In this document: piece by piece, positions 38,466-50,545 of the stretch | Position numbering within the stretch: the first letter of the stretch is position 1 | Layout: each line of letters begins with the position of its first letter | Assembly (NCBI RefSeq): GCF_040802235.1 | Contig: NC_133165.1 | Location: 19,129,623 to 19,193,622, forward strand | DNA: 64,000 nt | Reading direction: 5' to 3' | From: Manis javanica | Lineage: Eukaryota; Chordata; Mammalia; Pholidota; Manidae | Program-made: the position numbers and the translations under genes | Notes under the pieces: generated by a model | Databases searched by the model: none | Told to the model about the DNA's origin: nothing | What the model saw: only the letters and a program-made list of their open reading frames with translations

Positions 38466-38771
38466 CTTCTGTCTTCTGTTCACAGAGGGGTTTGTCTTTT
38501 TCCATGAGAACAGGGATAGTTTCATTCAACAGTTCTGTTTATCCCTTATTAAATCCTTCATAAATTAATAAGTATTTGTAATCAGAAAGCTGTTTTTAAG
38601 AACTGAACAAGGGTAGAGTACAGTGACATCTCAATCAGTAGTTTATGTGAGTAGTTATCAGAGTAGTTACGTGTTTTTCACTTCATTTTTCCTAGTATAA
38701 AACAAGTGATTAAAAAATATAAGCTATTTGACATATACACACACAAAACTTCAGGTACATTTAACCCTATC
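38466..38771 (+). repeat. Duplicated segment, copy 2 (upstream flank)
   Basis: Second copy of 30415-30722, same orientation, 8 kb away on the other side of the ZDHHC17 promoter. Differences are CpG-type and other transitions plus a shorter CA run. Confidence 0.9.
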
Positions 38772-39313
38772 GTGTGGCAACATGAGGGCCGGGGTATGAT
38801 GAATTTTCAAAAATGGAGATGTATATAGCCTCAGTAAATCCTAGGCTCACAGAGGTTGTAAATAGAAGGATCAAGGGCCAAATTCAGCCAGCAAAAATGT
38901 TTCATTTGGACCACATGGTAATTTTCCAAATTTGAAGTAGATACCAATTCCATAAATCAGGAGACTTGACTTTAAAAATCTAGATTTCTAGTTTGAGAGA
39001 TCTGGGCCTTTTTATTCAGTCTCAACTGGGTTTATGGCCTGCTTCATTCATTTTCATTACCTGCCTGGCTGCTATAGACATTTTTGTTTGTGACCTCTGA
39101 GAATTCTATCTATGACTTAAAGAAAATACTAAAGAACCACATCTAGAAGCCTCCTCCCTTTTCCCCATCCACTACTCTTATCTCCACCCCACATTTCTTC
39201 TGTTATAATTATCCTCAATGAATTATTATTTGGCACATTTAATAATTAATATTGAATTTGTTAAACATTTGTTCTGTATAAATACTAGTAACCACAACAT
39301 AGAGATAATTTTT
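38772..39313. other. Upstream flank, no assigned feature
   Basis: Unique-looking sequence with no recognised element. Confidence 0.4.
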
Positions 39314-40060
39314 AAAATACCATTCAGTCAAAGAATATTGCTTCTCTCTCACTTACCAACTTTACATTTCCCTGTATGGCCCCGGAAGATGACTGCTTAG
39401 CCAGAGACGGGTAAGATTCCTCAAGGGAGGAACAACCTAAGACAGGCACAGTCGCGGGGGGACCATCAGGAGAGAAATTGGGGACCAACAGAGGGGAGGC
39501 TTAGAACCTCACCCCCCTGTTTTGAGAGAAATCTTCTGCATCCGTGGATGTTTTGTTGCCCTTGTCTAGCTTGGATTAATACTTAGCCTATGGGCACAGA
39601 CCTGATCATCTACATTTGCCCTCTTACAGCACTAAACTATGTTTTCTACCTTTATCTTGCATCTACCTACCACTTCAGCATTTTATTTAAAAAATTAATA
39701 ATAACAATAAGGGAGAAATGTGGGATTCACATATAAATCATATATAAAAATGAAACGAATAATCATATCTGACTTGATTGTTTATTGTTCATGATGCGTG
39801 ATCAAAACCGAAAGTTTCTGTGATATGACTGCCCTCGCACTGTTCACCATGTAAGAACTTATTCACTATGTAAGACCTTGTTCACCATGTAAGAACTTGT
39901 TTGTTATGCTTCAGAAGATGGGAGACTGTTAAGAATTAGGCTTGGGGTTGATTAATGACTGTGCATTGAGTCCCCTATACAGAATCTTATTGTTGTTAAC
40001 AACCATTTGATCAATAAATATGAGAGATGCCCTCTCAAAAAAAAAAAAAAATACCATTCA
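39314..40060 (+). mobile_element. env/LTR-derived retroposon, 5'-truncated copy with 13-bp TSD
   Basis: Perfect duplications AAAATACCATTCA lie at 39314-39326 and 40048-40060. The body is 39327-40036, followed by an A-tail that starts 13 bases after an AATAAA signal (40013-40018). It matches, on the opposite strand, the 41351-42040 part of the longer copies. It includes the polypurine-like AATAAGGGAGAAA (39707-39719) followed by TGTGGGA, the expected start of an LTR U3. Poly-A, TSD and 5' truncation are the hallmarks of L1-driven retroposition rather than retroviral integration. Confidence 0.85.
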
Positions 40061-41324
40061 CATTACCTGACCTAGCAAAGTACTGTTCAACAGTCACAGT
40101 TCTCTGACTTCTAATCAAATCTGTTACTTTTAGTGTACATAAAATCAACCTGGAGAAATAAAGAAATAGGGAGAATCTGACATAAATGATAACCAGCTTC
40201 TGAGGAGGCCCCAGTGATTCTCTTCTCCCGGTATTTACACCTGTGTGTAGTGCCCTCCCACAATGAATAGGGCTGACCTGCAGAACCATAAAAATCATGT
40301 GTGACTATTGAGGCCAGGTCATAAAAGGCATCATGACTTCTGCCATGTTTTCTCTTAGGTTACCAACTCGGGGGGAAGCCAGCTGCCATTATCATGAAGA
40401 TATTTATGCAGCCCTGTGAAGAGGTCCACATGGCAAGGAACTGAATCCTCCTGCCACCAGTCATCACTGACCTGCCAGGCATGTGAATGAGCTGCCTTAA
40501 AAGCAGATCCTTCAGCTCCAGTCAAGCCTTCAGATGATTGCAATCCCAGCTGACATCTCGACGGCAAGTTCAAGGGAGATTCTGAGCCAGAACCACCCAC
40601 CTAACCCACACCTGGACTCCTGACCACTAAAAATTGTGTAAAATATTGGTGTTTATATTTCTGAGCTGCAAAAGTTTGGGGTAATTTGTTACAGAGCATC
40701 ACATAATACAGTGTGTAGAGCCTGAAACCCCTGAAATCATTTGTAGAGTTGCATGTTTATAGGAATACCATAGATCAAAATATTTAATTTAATAGAACTC
40801 TTTATTTTTCCCCTACACTTTGCTCTCTTAAAGGAATGTGTAACTGATTTTTTTGTTATGGTGGTGGGTGAGTGAGGGTATGCTAATTCTTTTCCAGGGA
40901 ATGTTCAATGACTGAGCTGGTCACATCCCTAGAGAGAGTGGAATCACTGCTTGTAACTTGAGGTGAGCCTTCAAGGGCCATCAATGTCCGTTGGGAAGAG
41001 AGAAGAGAATGGAAACTTGTTTTGAGAAATAATGAGGATTTGAAATAACAATGTATGTATTGAAAGAGGTAGGGAGAGAGGATTGTCCTGGCGGTAAGAG
41101 GACGGATTTCTGGATCTGAACTTGTCTAAGGAAGTATCCTGCTGCCAGAAAATGTGGGGTGAATACTCTCAGAGAAGAATAGAAGATTCCCCTGGGAAGG
41201 CATGTAGCATGCCAAGGAGCCTCATGGCATAAGATTATACTGGAGATTTTTATTATATTATTATTTATATGATGTTAAATTCATTTATATAAGTGGTTCG
41301 TAAATGATAATCTCCACGAGGACA
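40061..41324. other. Upstream flank, no assigned feature
   Basis: Ordinary flank sequence. Small open frames at 40035-40298 and 40355-40600 are not recognised as genes. Confidence 0.45.
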
Positions 41325-41350
41325 AGAATACTAATCCTTTTTTTTTTTTT

Positions 41351-42972
41351 GGGAGGGCATCTCTTGTATTTATTGATCAAATGGTTGTTCACATCAATAA
41401 AATTCTGTATAGGGGACTCAATGCACAATCATTAATCAACCCAAGCCTAATTCTCAACAGTCTCCAATCTTCTGAAGCGTAACAAACAAGTTCTTACATA
41501 GTGAATAAGTCCTTACATGGTGAACAGTGCAAGGGCAGTCATATCAAAGAAACTTTCAGTTTTGATCACGCATCATGAACTATAAACAATCAAGTCATAT
41601 ATGATTATTCGTTTCATTTTTATACTTTATTGATATATGTGAATCCCACATTTCTCCCTTATTATTATTATTATTTTTTAATAAAATGCTGAAGTGGTAG
41701 GTAGACGCAAGATAAAGGTAGAAAACATAATTTAGTGCTGTAAGAGGGCAAATGTAGATGATCAGGTGTGTGCCTATAGACTAAGTATTAATCCAAGCTA
41801 GACAAGGGCAGCAAAACATCCACAGATGCAGAAGATTTCTCTCAAAACAGGGGGGTGAGGTTCTAAGCCTCCCCTCTGTTGGTCCCCAATTTCTCTCCTG
41901 ATGGCCCCCCCGCAACTGTACCTGTCATAGGTTGTTCCTCCCTTGAGGAATCTTACCCGTCTCTGGCTAAGCAGTCATCTTCTGGGGCCATACAGGGAAA
42001 TGTAAAGTTGGTAAGTGAGAGAGAAGCAATATTCTTTGAAAAGGTTAGCTTTTTACTTCTTTGCAGATTTATGCCCTGTGTCTTCTATGCCCAGCATTTG
42101 CCTTGAGGTATCTTTACCACTTGGAAGAATTATGATACTCAGTAATTTTCTATATGAGGCACGAATTCTACTAAAGGGTTGTAATTAGGAAGGAAGAAAA
42201 AAAGCTATAGAAGTAGCAGACGGAAGAAAACATGGGAAGATTGATTATTTCTTTGACATATCTTCTTGTAGAGTAACATAAGCATGTATAGGTTTTAACA
42301 AATTACTAATTAAATTGTGTACACACATTAACATAATAGTAATACAGCTACATAACAAAAGCAGACCTACAATTACCGGCCATATCCAGTGAAACCAAGA
42401 AAACCAGTTAGGTACTCTAGGCATTTGTGAAAACTTATCAATGATATGATGGATATTCTCTAACTGAATTTGAATAGTTTGAGAAAAATCAGACAAATTA
42501 AAACAACACATTCCTGGGAACTGTTCACATCCCATATGTTCTTTTAACAGTAGATAGTCTATAGTCGCAAGATTTTGGAGCACTGCAACTTCCACTTATC
42601 CTAATTCTTGGTTGTATTCCGACAGTATAGATCCAGTCAAATTTTTTGTTTTACTGTATGCACAGGCCAGCTTAGATATCTCCTTCTTCATTCCAATGGC
42701 AAGTCCAGGAACTGGTGGGATGAATGCAGCTACAACTGCAACAGCGCCAGGATGTTTCTTGAAGTTTTTTGATGATCATCTTCTGGAATGACTCTTCCAG
42801 AGGATGTTGATTTTGGAAGTTCTTCTTCATATTGTATCTTAATTCATTTTCTGGGTAGCCAAATTAGGCTTTGATCCTCTGTATAAACACAAACAAACCC
42901 TTTGCCCACACTTTGGTATGACCTTTATACCATTGTGAAGAACCTACTGGAGATCACCACACAGGAACTGCC
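41351..42972 (-). mobile_element. env/LTR-derived retroposon, unit 3 (longer form, about 1.62 kb)
   Basis: On the minus strand the unit runs from 42972 to 41351 and ends in an A-tail (T-run 41338-41350) just after an AATAAA. It carries an ERV env transmembrane remnant, a middle untranslated part, a polypurine-like tract and U3-R. It is collinear along its length with unit 1 and starts at the same base. Confidence 0.85.
42245..42595 (-). pseudogene. ERV env transmembrane-subunit remnant in unit 3
   Basis: A 116-codon open frame. It carries a leucine-rich ectodomain stretch, a CX6CC cysteine motif typical of gammaretrovirus-type TM subunits, a tryptophan-rich membrane-proximal part (FSWFHWIWPV) and one hydrophobic membrane span, then a short tail. 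The frame continues upstream to about 42720 but is cut by an in-frame stop just before the open frame. No surface subunit, gag or pol is present. This is a decayed fragment with no expected function. The exact ERV family is not known to me. Confidence 0.75.
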
Positions 42973-42994
42973 TTTTTTTTTTTTTTTTTTTTTT

Positions 42995-43336
42995 GAGAGG
43001 GCATCTCTCATATTTATTGATCAAATGGTTGTTAACAACAATAAAATTCTGTATAGGGGGGTCAATGCTCAAAGCACAATCATTAATCCATCTCAAGCCT
43101 AATTCTCATCAGTCTCCAATCTTCTGAAGCATAACAAACAAGTTCTTACATGGTGAACGAAATCTTACATAGTGAATAAATTCTTACATGGTGAACAGTA
43201 CAAGGGCATTCATTACAGAAACTTTCGGTTTTGATCACGCATTATGAACTATAAAAAATAAGGTCAAATATGAATATTCGTTTGAATTTTATACTTGATT
43301 TATATGTGGATCCCACATTTCTCCCTTTATTATTAT
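42995..43336 (-). mobile_element. env/LTR-derived retroposon, unit 2 (U3-R only)
   Basis: Contains only the polypurine-like tract and U3-R region of the longer units, ending in a 22-base T-run (42973-42994), which is an A-tail on the minus strand. Upstream it merges into an AT-rich TTTTA-type repeat. Confidence 0.8.
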
Positions 43337-43397
43337 TATTTTTTTATTTACTTTTATTTTTTATTTTATTTTTTTATTTTTTTATTTTATTTTTTTT
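43337..43397. repeat. AT-rich (TTTTA)n-like simple repeat
   Basis: Irregular T-rich pentamer and hexamer repeats, probably an expanded A-tail of unit 1 on the minus strand. Confidence 0.75.
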
Positions 43398-45029
43398 GAG
43401 AGGGCATCTCTCATATTTATTGATCAAATGGTTCTTAACAACAATAAAATTCAGTATAGGGGGGTCAATGCTCAATGTACAATCATTAATCCATCTCAAG
43501 CCTAATTCTCGTCAGTCTCCAATCTTCTGAAGCATAACAAACAAGTTCTTACATGGTGAATGAATTCTTGCACAGTGAATAAATTCTTACATGGTGAACA
43601 GTACAAGGGCATTCATCACAGAAACTTTCGGTTTTGATCATGCATTATGACCTATAAACAATCAGGTCAAATATGAATATTTGTTTGATTTTTATACTTG
43701 ATTTATATGTTGATCCCACATTTCTCCTATTATTATTATTATTTTTATTTTTAATAAAATGCTGAAGTGGTAGGTAGATGCAAGATAAAGGTAGAAAACA
43801 TAGTTTAGTGCTGTAAGAGGGCAAATGTAGATGATCAGATGATCAGGTGTGTGCCTATGGACCAAGTATTAATCCAGGCTAGACAAGGGCAGCAAGACAT
43901 CCACGGATGCAGAAGATTTCTCTCAAAGCAGCGGGGGTGAGTTTCTGAGCCTCACCTCTGTTGATCCCCAAATTCTCACCTGATGGCCCCCCTGCGACTG
44001 TGCCTGTCTTAGGTTGTTCCTCCCTTGAGGAATCTTACCCGTCTCTGGCTAACCATTCATCTTCCAGGGCCATACAGGGAAATGTAAAGTTGGTAAGTGA
44101 GAGAGAAGCCATATTGTTTGCAAAGGTTAGCTTTTTATTTCTTTGCAGATTTATGCCCTGTGGCTTCTATGCCCAGCACTTGTCTCGAGGTATCTTTACC
44201 ACCTGGAGGAATTATGATACTCGGTAAATTCGATATGAGGCACGAATTCTATTTAAGGGTTGTAATTAGGAAGGAAGAAGAAAAGCTATAGATGTAGCAT
44301 ATGAAGGATTGATTATTTCTTTGACATAGAGTCTTCTTGTAGAGTACCTTAAGTATGTATAGGTTTTAAACTACTAACTAATTTGCACACACATATTAAC
44401 ATAATAGGAATACGGTGACATAACCAAAGCAAATCTATAATTACAATCCATCTCCAGTGAAGCCAAGAAAACCATTTAGGCACCCTAGGCATTTGTGAAA
44501 ATTTATCTATGATATGATGGATATTGTCCAACTGTACTTGAACCATCAGACAAATTAAAGCAGCCCATTTCTGGGATCTGTTCACATCCCGTATGTTCTT
44601 TTAACCATAGATAGTCTATAGTCATGAGATTTTGGAGTGCTACAACTTGCACCCCTCCCAACTCCTGGTTGAGTTCCAACAGTACAGATCCGGTCAAATT
44701 CGTTGTCTCACTGTATGCACATGCCAGCCTAGACATCTCCCTCCTCATTCCTATGGCAAGTCCAGGAGACAGTGGGCTGAATGCAGCCACAACCGCAGCA
44801 TCGTCTGGATCCCTGTGGAGGCTTTTTGATGATCATCCCCCGGCACAAGTCCCCCAGAGAGTGCTGATGCCGGAAGCTCCTCCTCATATCGTATCTTAGT
44901 TCATTTTCTGGGTATCCAAGCTAGGCCTTGATCTTCTGCATAGAAACAAACAGACCCTTTGCCCCACACTTTGACATGCCCTCTATACCACTGTGCAGAA
45001 CTCATTGGAGGTCAGCACACAATAATTGC
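43398..45029 (-). mobile_element. env/LTR-derived retroposon, unit 1 (longer form, about 1.63 kb)
   Basis: Collinear with unit 3 from its first base (minus-strand GCAATTATTGTGTG against GGCAGTTCCTGTGTG) to the U3-R end. The env remnant is at 44349-44790, where one cysteine of the CX6CC motif is lost and a deletion shifts the frame. An AATAAA lies just before the end at 43398. Confidence 0.85.
44349..44790 (-). pseudogene. ERV env transmembrane-subunit remnant in unit 1, frameshifted
   Basis: Two overlapping minus-strand frames (44503-44790 and 44349-44585) hold the same ectodomain and membrane segment as the unit 3 remnant but are split by a frameshift near 44540. The second cysteine of the paired motif is replaced by glycine. 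Non-functional relic. Confidence 0.7.
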
Positions 45030-45204
45030 TTTTTTTTTTTTTTTTTTTAATTAAGAGAAAGGAATATTATCAGAAAAAAGTACCTCCATAGCTGATCATC
45101 TGACACCCTTTAAGTGATCAACATTAAGGATATTTAAAGCATGCATTGATCTTTGATTTACCAATAGTTTTATCCTGTTAAGGAGTAATCCCCTTTTCTT
45201 TCTT
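45030..45204 (-). other. 155-nt orphan segment between two A-tails
   Basis: On the minus strand this follows the L1 A-tail (45205-45222) and ends in another A-tail (45030-45048). The sequence (GGGGATTACTCCTTAACAGG ... CTTTCTCTTAATT) is neither L1 nor the env unit. It is best read as a 3'-transduced flank or as a 5' part of the retroposon; I cannot name it. Confidence 0.6.
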
Positions 45205-45557
45205 TCTTTTTTTTTTTAATTTTTAATCTACACTTACATGAAGAATACTATGTTTACTATGCTCTCCCCTATATCAGGTCCCCCCTAACAACCACATTAC
45301 GGTTACTGTCCATCAGCTTAGCAAAATGTTGTAGAGTCACTACTTGTCCTCTCTGTGTTGTGCAGCCCACCCTCCCCTTGCTCCCTACCCCCATGCATGC
45401 TACTCTTAATACCCCTCTTCTTCTTCCCCCCTCTTATCCCTCCCTGCCCACCCATCCTCCCCAGTTCCTTTCCCTTTGGTACCTGTTAGTCCATTTTTGG
45501 GTTCTGTAATTCCACTGCTGTTTTGTTCCTTCAGTTTTTCCTTTGTTCCTAAACTCC

Positions 45558-48500
45558 TCAGATGAGTGAAATCATTTGGTATTTCTCTTTCTCCGCTTGG
45601 CTTATTTCACTGAACATAATACTCTCCAGCTCCATCCATGTTGCTGCAAATGGTTGGATTTTTCCACTTCTTATGGCTGAGTAGTATTCCATTGTGTATA
45701 TGTACCACATCTTCTTTATCCATTCATCTACCGATGGACATTTAGGTTGCTTCCAATTCTTGGCTATTGTAAATAGTGCTGCAATAAACATAGGAGTGCA
45801 TCTGTCTTTCTCAAACTTGATTGCTGCGTTCTTAGGGTAAATTCCTAGGAGTGGAATTCCTGGGTCAAATGGTAGGTCTGTTTTGAGCATTTTGACGCAC
45901 CTCCATACTGCTTTCCACAATGGTTGAACTAATTTACATTCCCACCAGCAGTGTAGGAGGGTTCCCCTTTCTCCACAGCCTCGCCAACATTTGTTGTTGT
46001 TTGTCTTTTGGATGGCAGCTATCCTTACTGGTGTGAGGTGATACCTCATTGTAGTTTTAATTTGCATTTCTCTGATAATTAGTGATGTGGAGCATCTTTT
46101 CATGTGTCTCTTGGCCATCTGTATTTCTTTTTTGGAGAACTGTCTGTTCAGTTCCTCTGCCCATTTTTTAATTGGGTTATTTGTTTTTTGTTTGTTGAGG
46201 TGTGTGAGCTCTTTATATATTCTGGATGTCAAGCCTTTATCGGATCTGTCATTTACAAATATATTCTCCCATACTGTAGGGTTACTTTTTGTTCTATTGA
46301 TGGTGTCTTTCGCTGTACAGAAGCTTTTCAGCTTAATGTAGTCCCACTTGTTCATTTTTGCTTTTGTTTTCCTTGCCTGGGGAGATAAAGAAGAGGTCAC
46401 TCATGTTTATGTCTAAGAGATATTTGCCTATGTTTTTTTTCTAAGAGTTTTATGGTTTCATGACTTACATTCAGGTCTTTGATCCATTTCGAATTTACTT
46501 TTGTGTATGGGGTTAGACAATGGTCCAGTTTCATTCTCCTACATGTAGCTGTCCAATTTTGCCAGCACCATCTGTTGAAGAGACTGTCATTTCGCCATTG
46601 TATGTCCATGGCTCCTTTATCAAATATTAATTGACCATATATTTTTGGGTTAATGTCTGGAGTCTCTAATCTGTTCCACTGGTCTGTGGCTCTTTTCTTG
46701 TGCCAGTACCAAATTGTCTTGATTACTATGGCTTTGTAGTAGAGCTTGAAGTTGGGGATTGAGATGCCCCCCACTTTATTCTTTTTTTTCAGGATTGCTT
46801 TGGCTATTAGGGGTCTTTGGTATTTCCATATGAATTTTTGAACTATTTGTTCCAGTTCGTAGAAGAATGTTGCTGGTAATTTGATAGGGATTGCATCAAA
46901 TCTGTATATTGCTTTGGGGAGGATGGCCATTTTGATGATATTAATTCTTCCTAGCCAAGAGCATGGGATGAGTGTCCATTTGTTAGTGTCCCTTTTAATT
47001 TCTCTTGAGAGTGTCTTGTAGTTTTCAGGGTATAGGTTTTTCACTTCTTTGGTTAGGTTTATTCCTAGGTATTTTATTCTTTTTGATGCAATTGTGAATG
47101 GAGTTATTTTCCTGATTTCTCTTTCTATAGGTTCATTGTTTGTGTATAGGAGAGCTACAGATTTCTGTGTGTTAATTTTGCATCCTGCAACTTTGCTGTT
47201 TTCCGATATCAGTTCTAGCAGTTTTGGAGTGGAGTCTTTAGGGTTTTTTATGTACAATATCATGTCATCTGCAAATAGTGACAGTTTGACTTCTTTACCA
47301 ATCTGGATTCCTTGTATTTCTTTATTTTGTCTAATTGCCGTGGCTATGACCTTCAGTACTATGTTAAATAACAGTGGGGGGAGTGGACATCCCTATCTTG
47401 TTCCTTATCTCAGAGGAAAAGCTTTCAGCTTCTCGCTGTTCAGTATTATGTTGGCTGTGGGTTTATGATATATGGCCTTTATTATGTTGAGGTACTTGCC
47501 CTATATACCCATTTTGCTGAGAGTTTTTATCATGAATGGATGTTAAATTTTGTCGAATGTTTTTTCAGCATCTACGGATATGATTATGTGGTTTTTGTCC
47601 TTCTTCTTGTTGATGTGGTGGATGATGTTGATGGATTTTCGAATGTTGTACCATCCTTGCATCCCTGGGATGAATCCCACTTGGTCATGGTGTATGATCC
47701 TTTTGATATATTTTTGAATTCGGTTTGCTAATATTTTATTGAGTATTTTTGTATCTACATTCATCAGGGATATTGGTCTGTACTTTTCTTTTTTGGTGGA
47801 GTCTTTGCCTGGTTTTGGTCATAGGGTGATGTTGGCTTCATAGAATGAGTTTGGGAGTATTCCCTCCTCTTCTATTTTTTGGAAAACTTTAAGGAGAATG
47901 GGTATTATATCTCCTCTGTATGTCTGATAATATTCCAAGGTAAATCCGTCTGGCCCAGGGGTTTTGTTCTTGGGTAGTTTTTTGATTACCATTTCTATTT
48001 CTTTGCTCGTAATTGGTTTGTTTAACTTTTGTGTTTCTTCCTTGGTCAGTCTTGGGAGGTTGTATTTTTCTAGAAAGTTGTCCATTTCTTCTAGGTTTTC
48101 CAGCTTGTTAGCATATAGGTTTTCATAGTAGTATTTAATAATTCTTTGTATTTCTGTGGAGTCTGTCGTGATTTTTCCATTCTCATTTCTGATTCTGTTG
48201 ATTTGTGTTGATTCTCTTTTTCTCTTAATAAGCTTGGCTAGAGGCTTATCTATTTTGTTTATCTTCTCAAAGAACCAGCTCTTGGTTTCATTGATATTTT
48301 TCTGTTGTTTTATTCCTCTCAATTTTGTTTATTTCTTCTCTGATCTTTATTATGTCCCTCCTTCTGCTGACTTTAGGCCTCATTTGTTCTTCTTTTTCCA
48401 GTTTCGATAATTGTTATGTTAGACTATTCATTTGGGATTGTGCTTCCTTCTTTAAGTGTGCCTGGATTGCTGTATACTTTCCTCTTGAGACTGCTTTCGC

Positions 48501-49366
48501 TGCGTCCCACAGAAGTTGGGGCTTTGTGTTGTTGTTGTCATTTGTTTCCATATATTCCTTGATCTCTATTTTAATTTGTTCATTGATTCATTGACTATTT
48601 AGGAGCATGTTGTTAAGCCTCCATGTGTTTGTGAGCCTTTTTGTTTTCTTTGTGGAATTTATTTCTAGTTTTATACCTTTGTGGTCTGAAAAGTTGGTTG
48701 GTAGAATTTCAATCTTTTGGAATTTACTGAGGCTTCTTTTGTGAGCTAGTATGTGGTCTATTCTGGAGAATGTTCCATGTGCACTTGAGAAGAATGTATA
48801 TCCTGTTGCTTTTGGATATAGATTTCTATCGATGTCTATTAGGTCCATCTGTTCTAGTGTGTTGTTCAGTGCCTCTGTGTCCTTACTTTTTTTCTGCCCA
48901 GTGGATCTATCCTTTGCAGTGAGTGGCATGTTGAAGTTTCCTAAAATGAATGCATTGCATTCTATTTCCCCCATTAGTTCTGTTAGTATTTGTTTCATGT
49001 ATGCTGGTGCTCCTGTGTTGGGTGCATATATATTTAGAATGGTTATATCTTCTTGTTGGACTGAGCCCTTTATCATTATGTAATGTCCTTCTTTATCTCT
49101 TGTTACTTTCTTTGTTTTTAAGTCTATTTTGTCTGATACTAGTACTGCAACCCCTGCTTTCTTCTCTCTGTTGTTTGCCTGAAATATGTTTTTCCATCCC
49201 TTGACTTTTAGCCTGTGCATGTCTTTGGGTTTGAGATGAGTTTCTTGTAAGCAGCATATAGATGGGTCTTGCACTTTTATCCATTCTATTACTCTGTGTC
49301 TTTTGATTGGTGCATTCAGCCATTTACATTTAGGGTGACTATTGAAAGATATGTACTTATTGCCAT
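45558..49366 (-). pseudogene. L1 ORF2 remnant (endonuclease-reverse transcriptase), broken
   Basis: Likely start ATG at 49366. The endonuclease block (49274-48588) reads CCLQETHLKPKD, NIYAPNTGAPAYM, FILGNFNMPL and SDHKGIKLEI. The reverse-transcriptase part lies in 48322-47819 ([20 protein letters not shown]), 47764-47543 ([18 protein letters not shown]) and 47263-46397. The FADD box falls near 47252-47285, between open pieces. The C-terminal part is 46400-45558. Several stops and frameshifts make it inactive. Confidence 0.85.
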
Positions 49367-49689
49367 TGCAGGCTTTAGATTCGTGGTTACCAAAGGTTTA
49401 AGGTTAGCTTCCTTAGAATCTTACTGCCTAACTTAGCTCACTTATTGAGCTGTTTATATACTGTCTGGAGATTCTTTTCTTCTCTCCCTTCTTATTCATC
49501 CTCCTCCAAACTTTATATGTTGGTTGTTTTATTCTGTGCTCTTTTGTGTTTCCTTTAACTGCTTTTAGTGGGTAGTTGATTTTATTTTTGCCTTTATTTA
49601 GTATTTGGTTGGTCTACTTTCTTTGCTGTGATTCCGTTTTCTCTGGTGACATCTGTTTAGTCTTAGGAGTGCTCCCATCTACAATAGTC

Positions 49690-50545
49690 CCCCTAGAATA
49701 CCCTGTAGAGGTGGTTTGTGGGAGGCAAATTCCCTCAACTTTTGCTTGTCTGGGAATTGTTTAATCCCTCCTTCATATTTAAATGATAGCCATGCTGGAT
49801 ACAGTATCCTTGGTTCAAGTCCCTTCTGTTTCATTGCAGTAAATATATCATGGCATTCTCTTCTGGCCTGTAAGGTTTCTGTTGAGAAGTCTGATGATAG
49901 CCTGATGGATTTTTCCTTTATAGGTGATCTTTTTCTCTCTAGCTGTCTTTAAAACTCTGTCCTTGTCCTTGATCTTTGCCATTTTAATTATTATGGGTCT
50001 TGGTGTTATCCTCCTTGGGTCCTTTCTGTTGGGAGTTCCGTGTATTTCCATGGTATGTTCAATTATTTCCTCCCCCAGTTTGGGGAAGTTTTCAGCAATT
50101 ATTTCTTCAAAGACACTTTCTATCCCTTTTTCTCTCTCTTCTTCTTCTGGTACCCCTATAATACAGATACTGTTCCTTTTGGATTGGTCACACAGTTCTC
50201 TTAATATTGTTTCATTCCTGGAGATCCTTTTATCTCTCTCTATGTTAGCTTCTATGCATTCCTGTTCTCTGGTTTCTATTCCATCAATGGCCCCTTGCAT
50301 CTTATCCATTCTGCTTATAAATCCTTCCAGAGTTTGTTTCACTTCTGTAATCTCCTTCCTGATGTCTGTAATCTCCCTCTGGATGTCTGTAATCTCCCTC
50401 ATGACTTCACCCCTTAACTCTTGTATATTTCTTTGCATCTCCATCAGCATGTTTATGATTTTTATTTTGAATTCTTTTTCAGGAAGACTGGTTAGGTCTG
50501 TCTCCTTCTCAGGTGTTGTCTCTGTAATCTTTGCCTCAAATTTTG
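49690..50545 (-). pseudogene. L1 ORF1 remnant (nearly open, C-terminal domain out of frame)
   Basis: The minus-strand frame 50450-49848 (200 codons; the frame stays open upstream to about 50545) has a long coiled coil, with EITDIQREITDIRKEITEVK as an internal near-repeat. It is followed by an RRM-type domain (SICIIGVPEEEEREKGIE). The C-terminal domain (FPDKQKLREFASHKPP) lies beyond 49848 in another frame, so a frameshift truncates the protein. Confidence 0.75.

Noticed and set aside
42902..43530. Small plus-strand frames spanning poly-T runs
   Set aside because: Phenylalanine runs come from A-tails of minus-strand retroposons.
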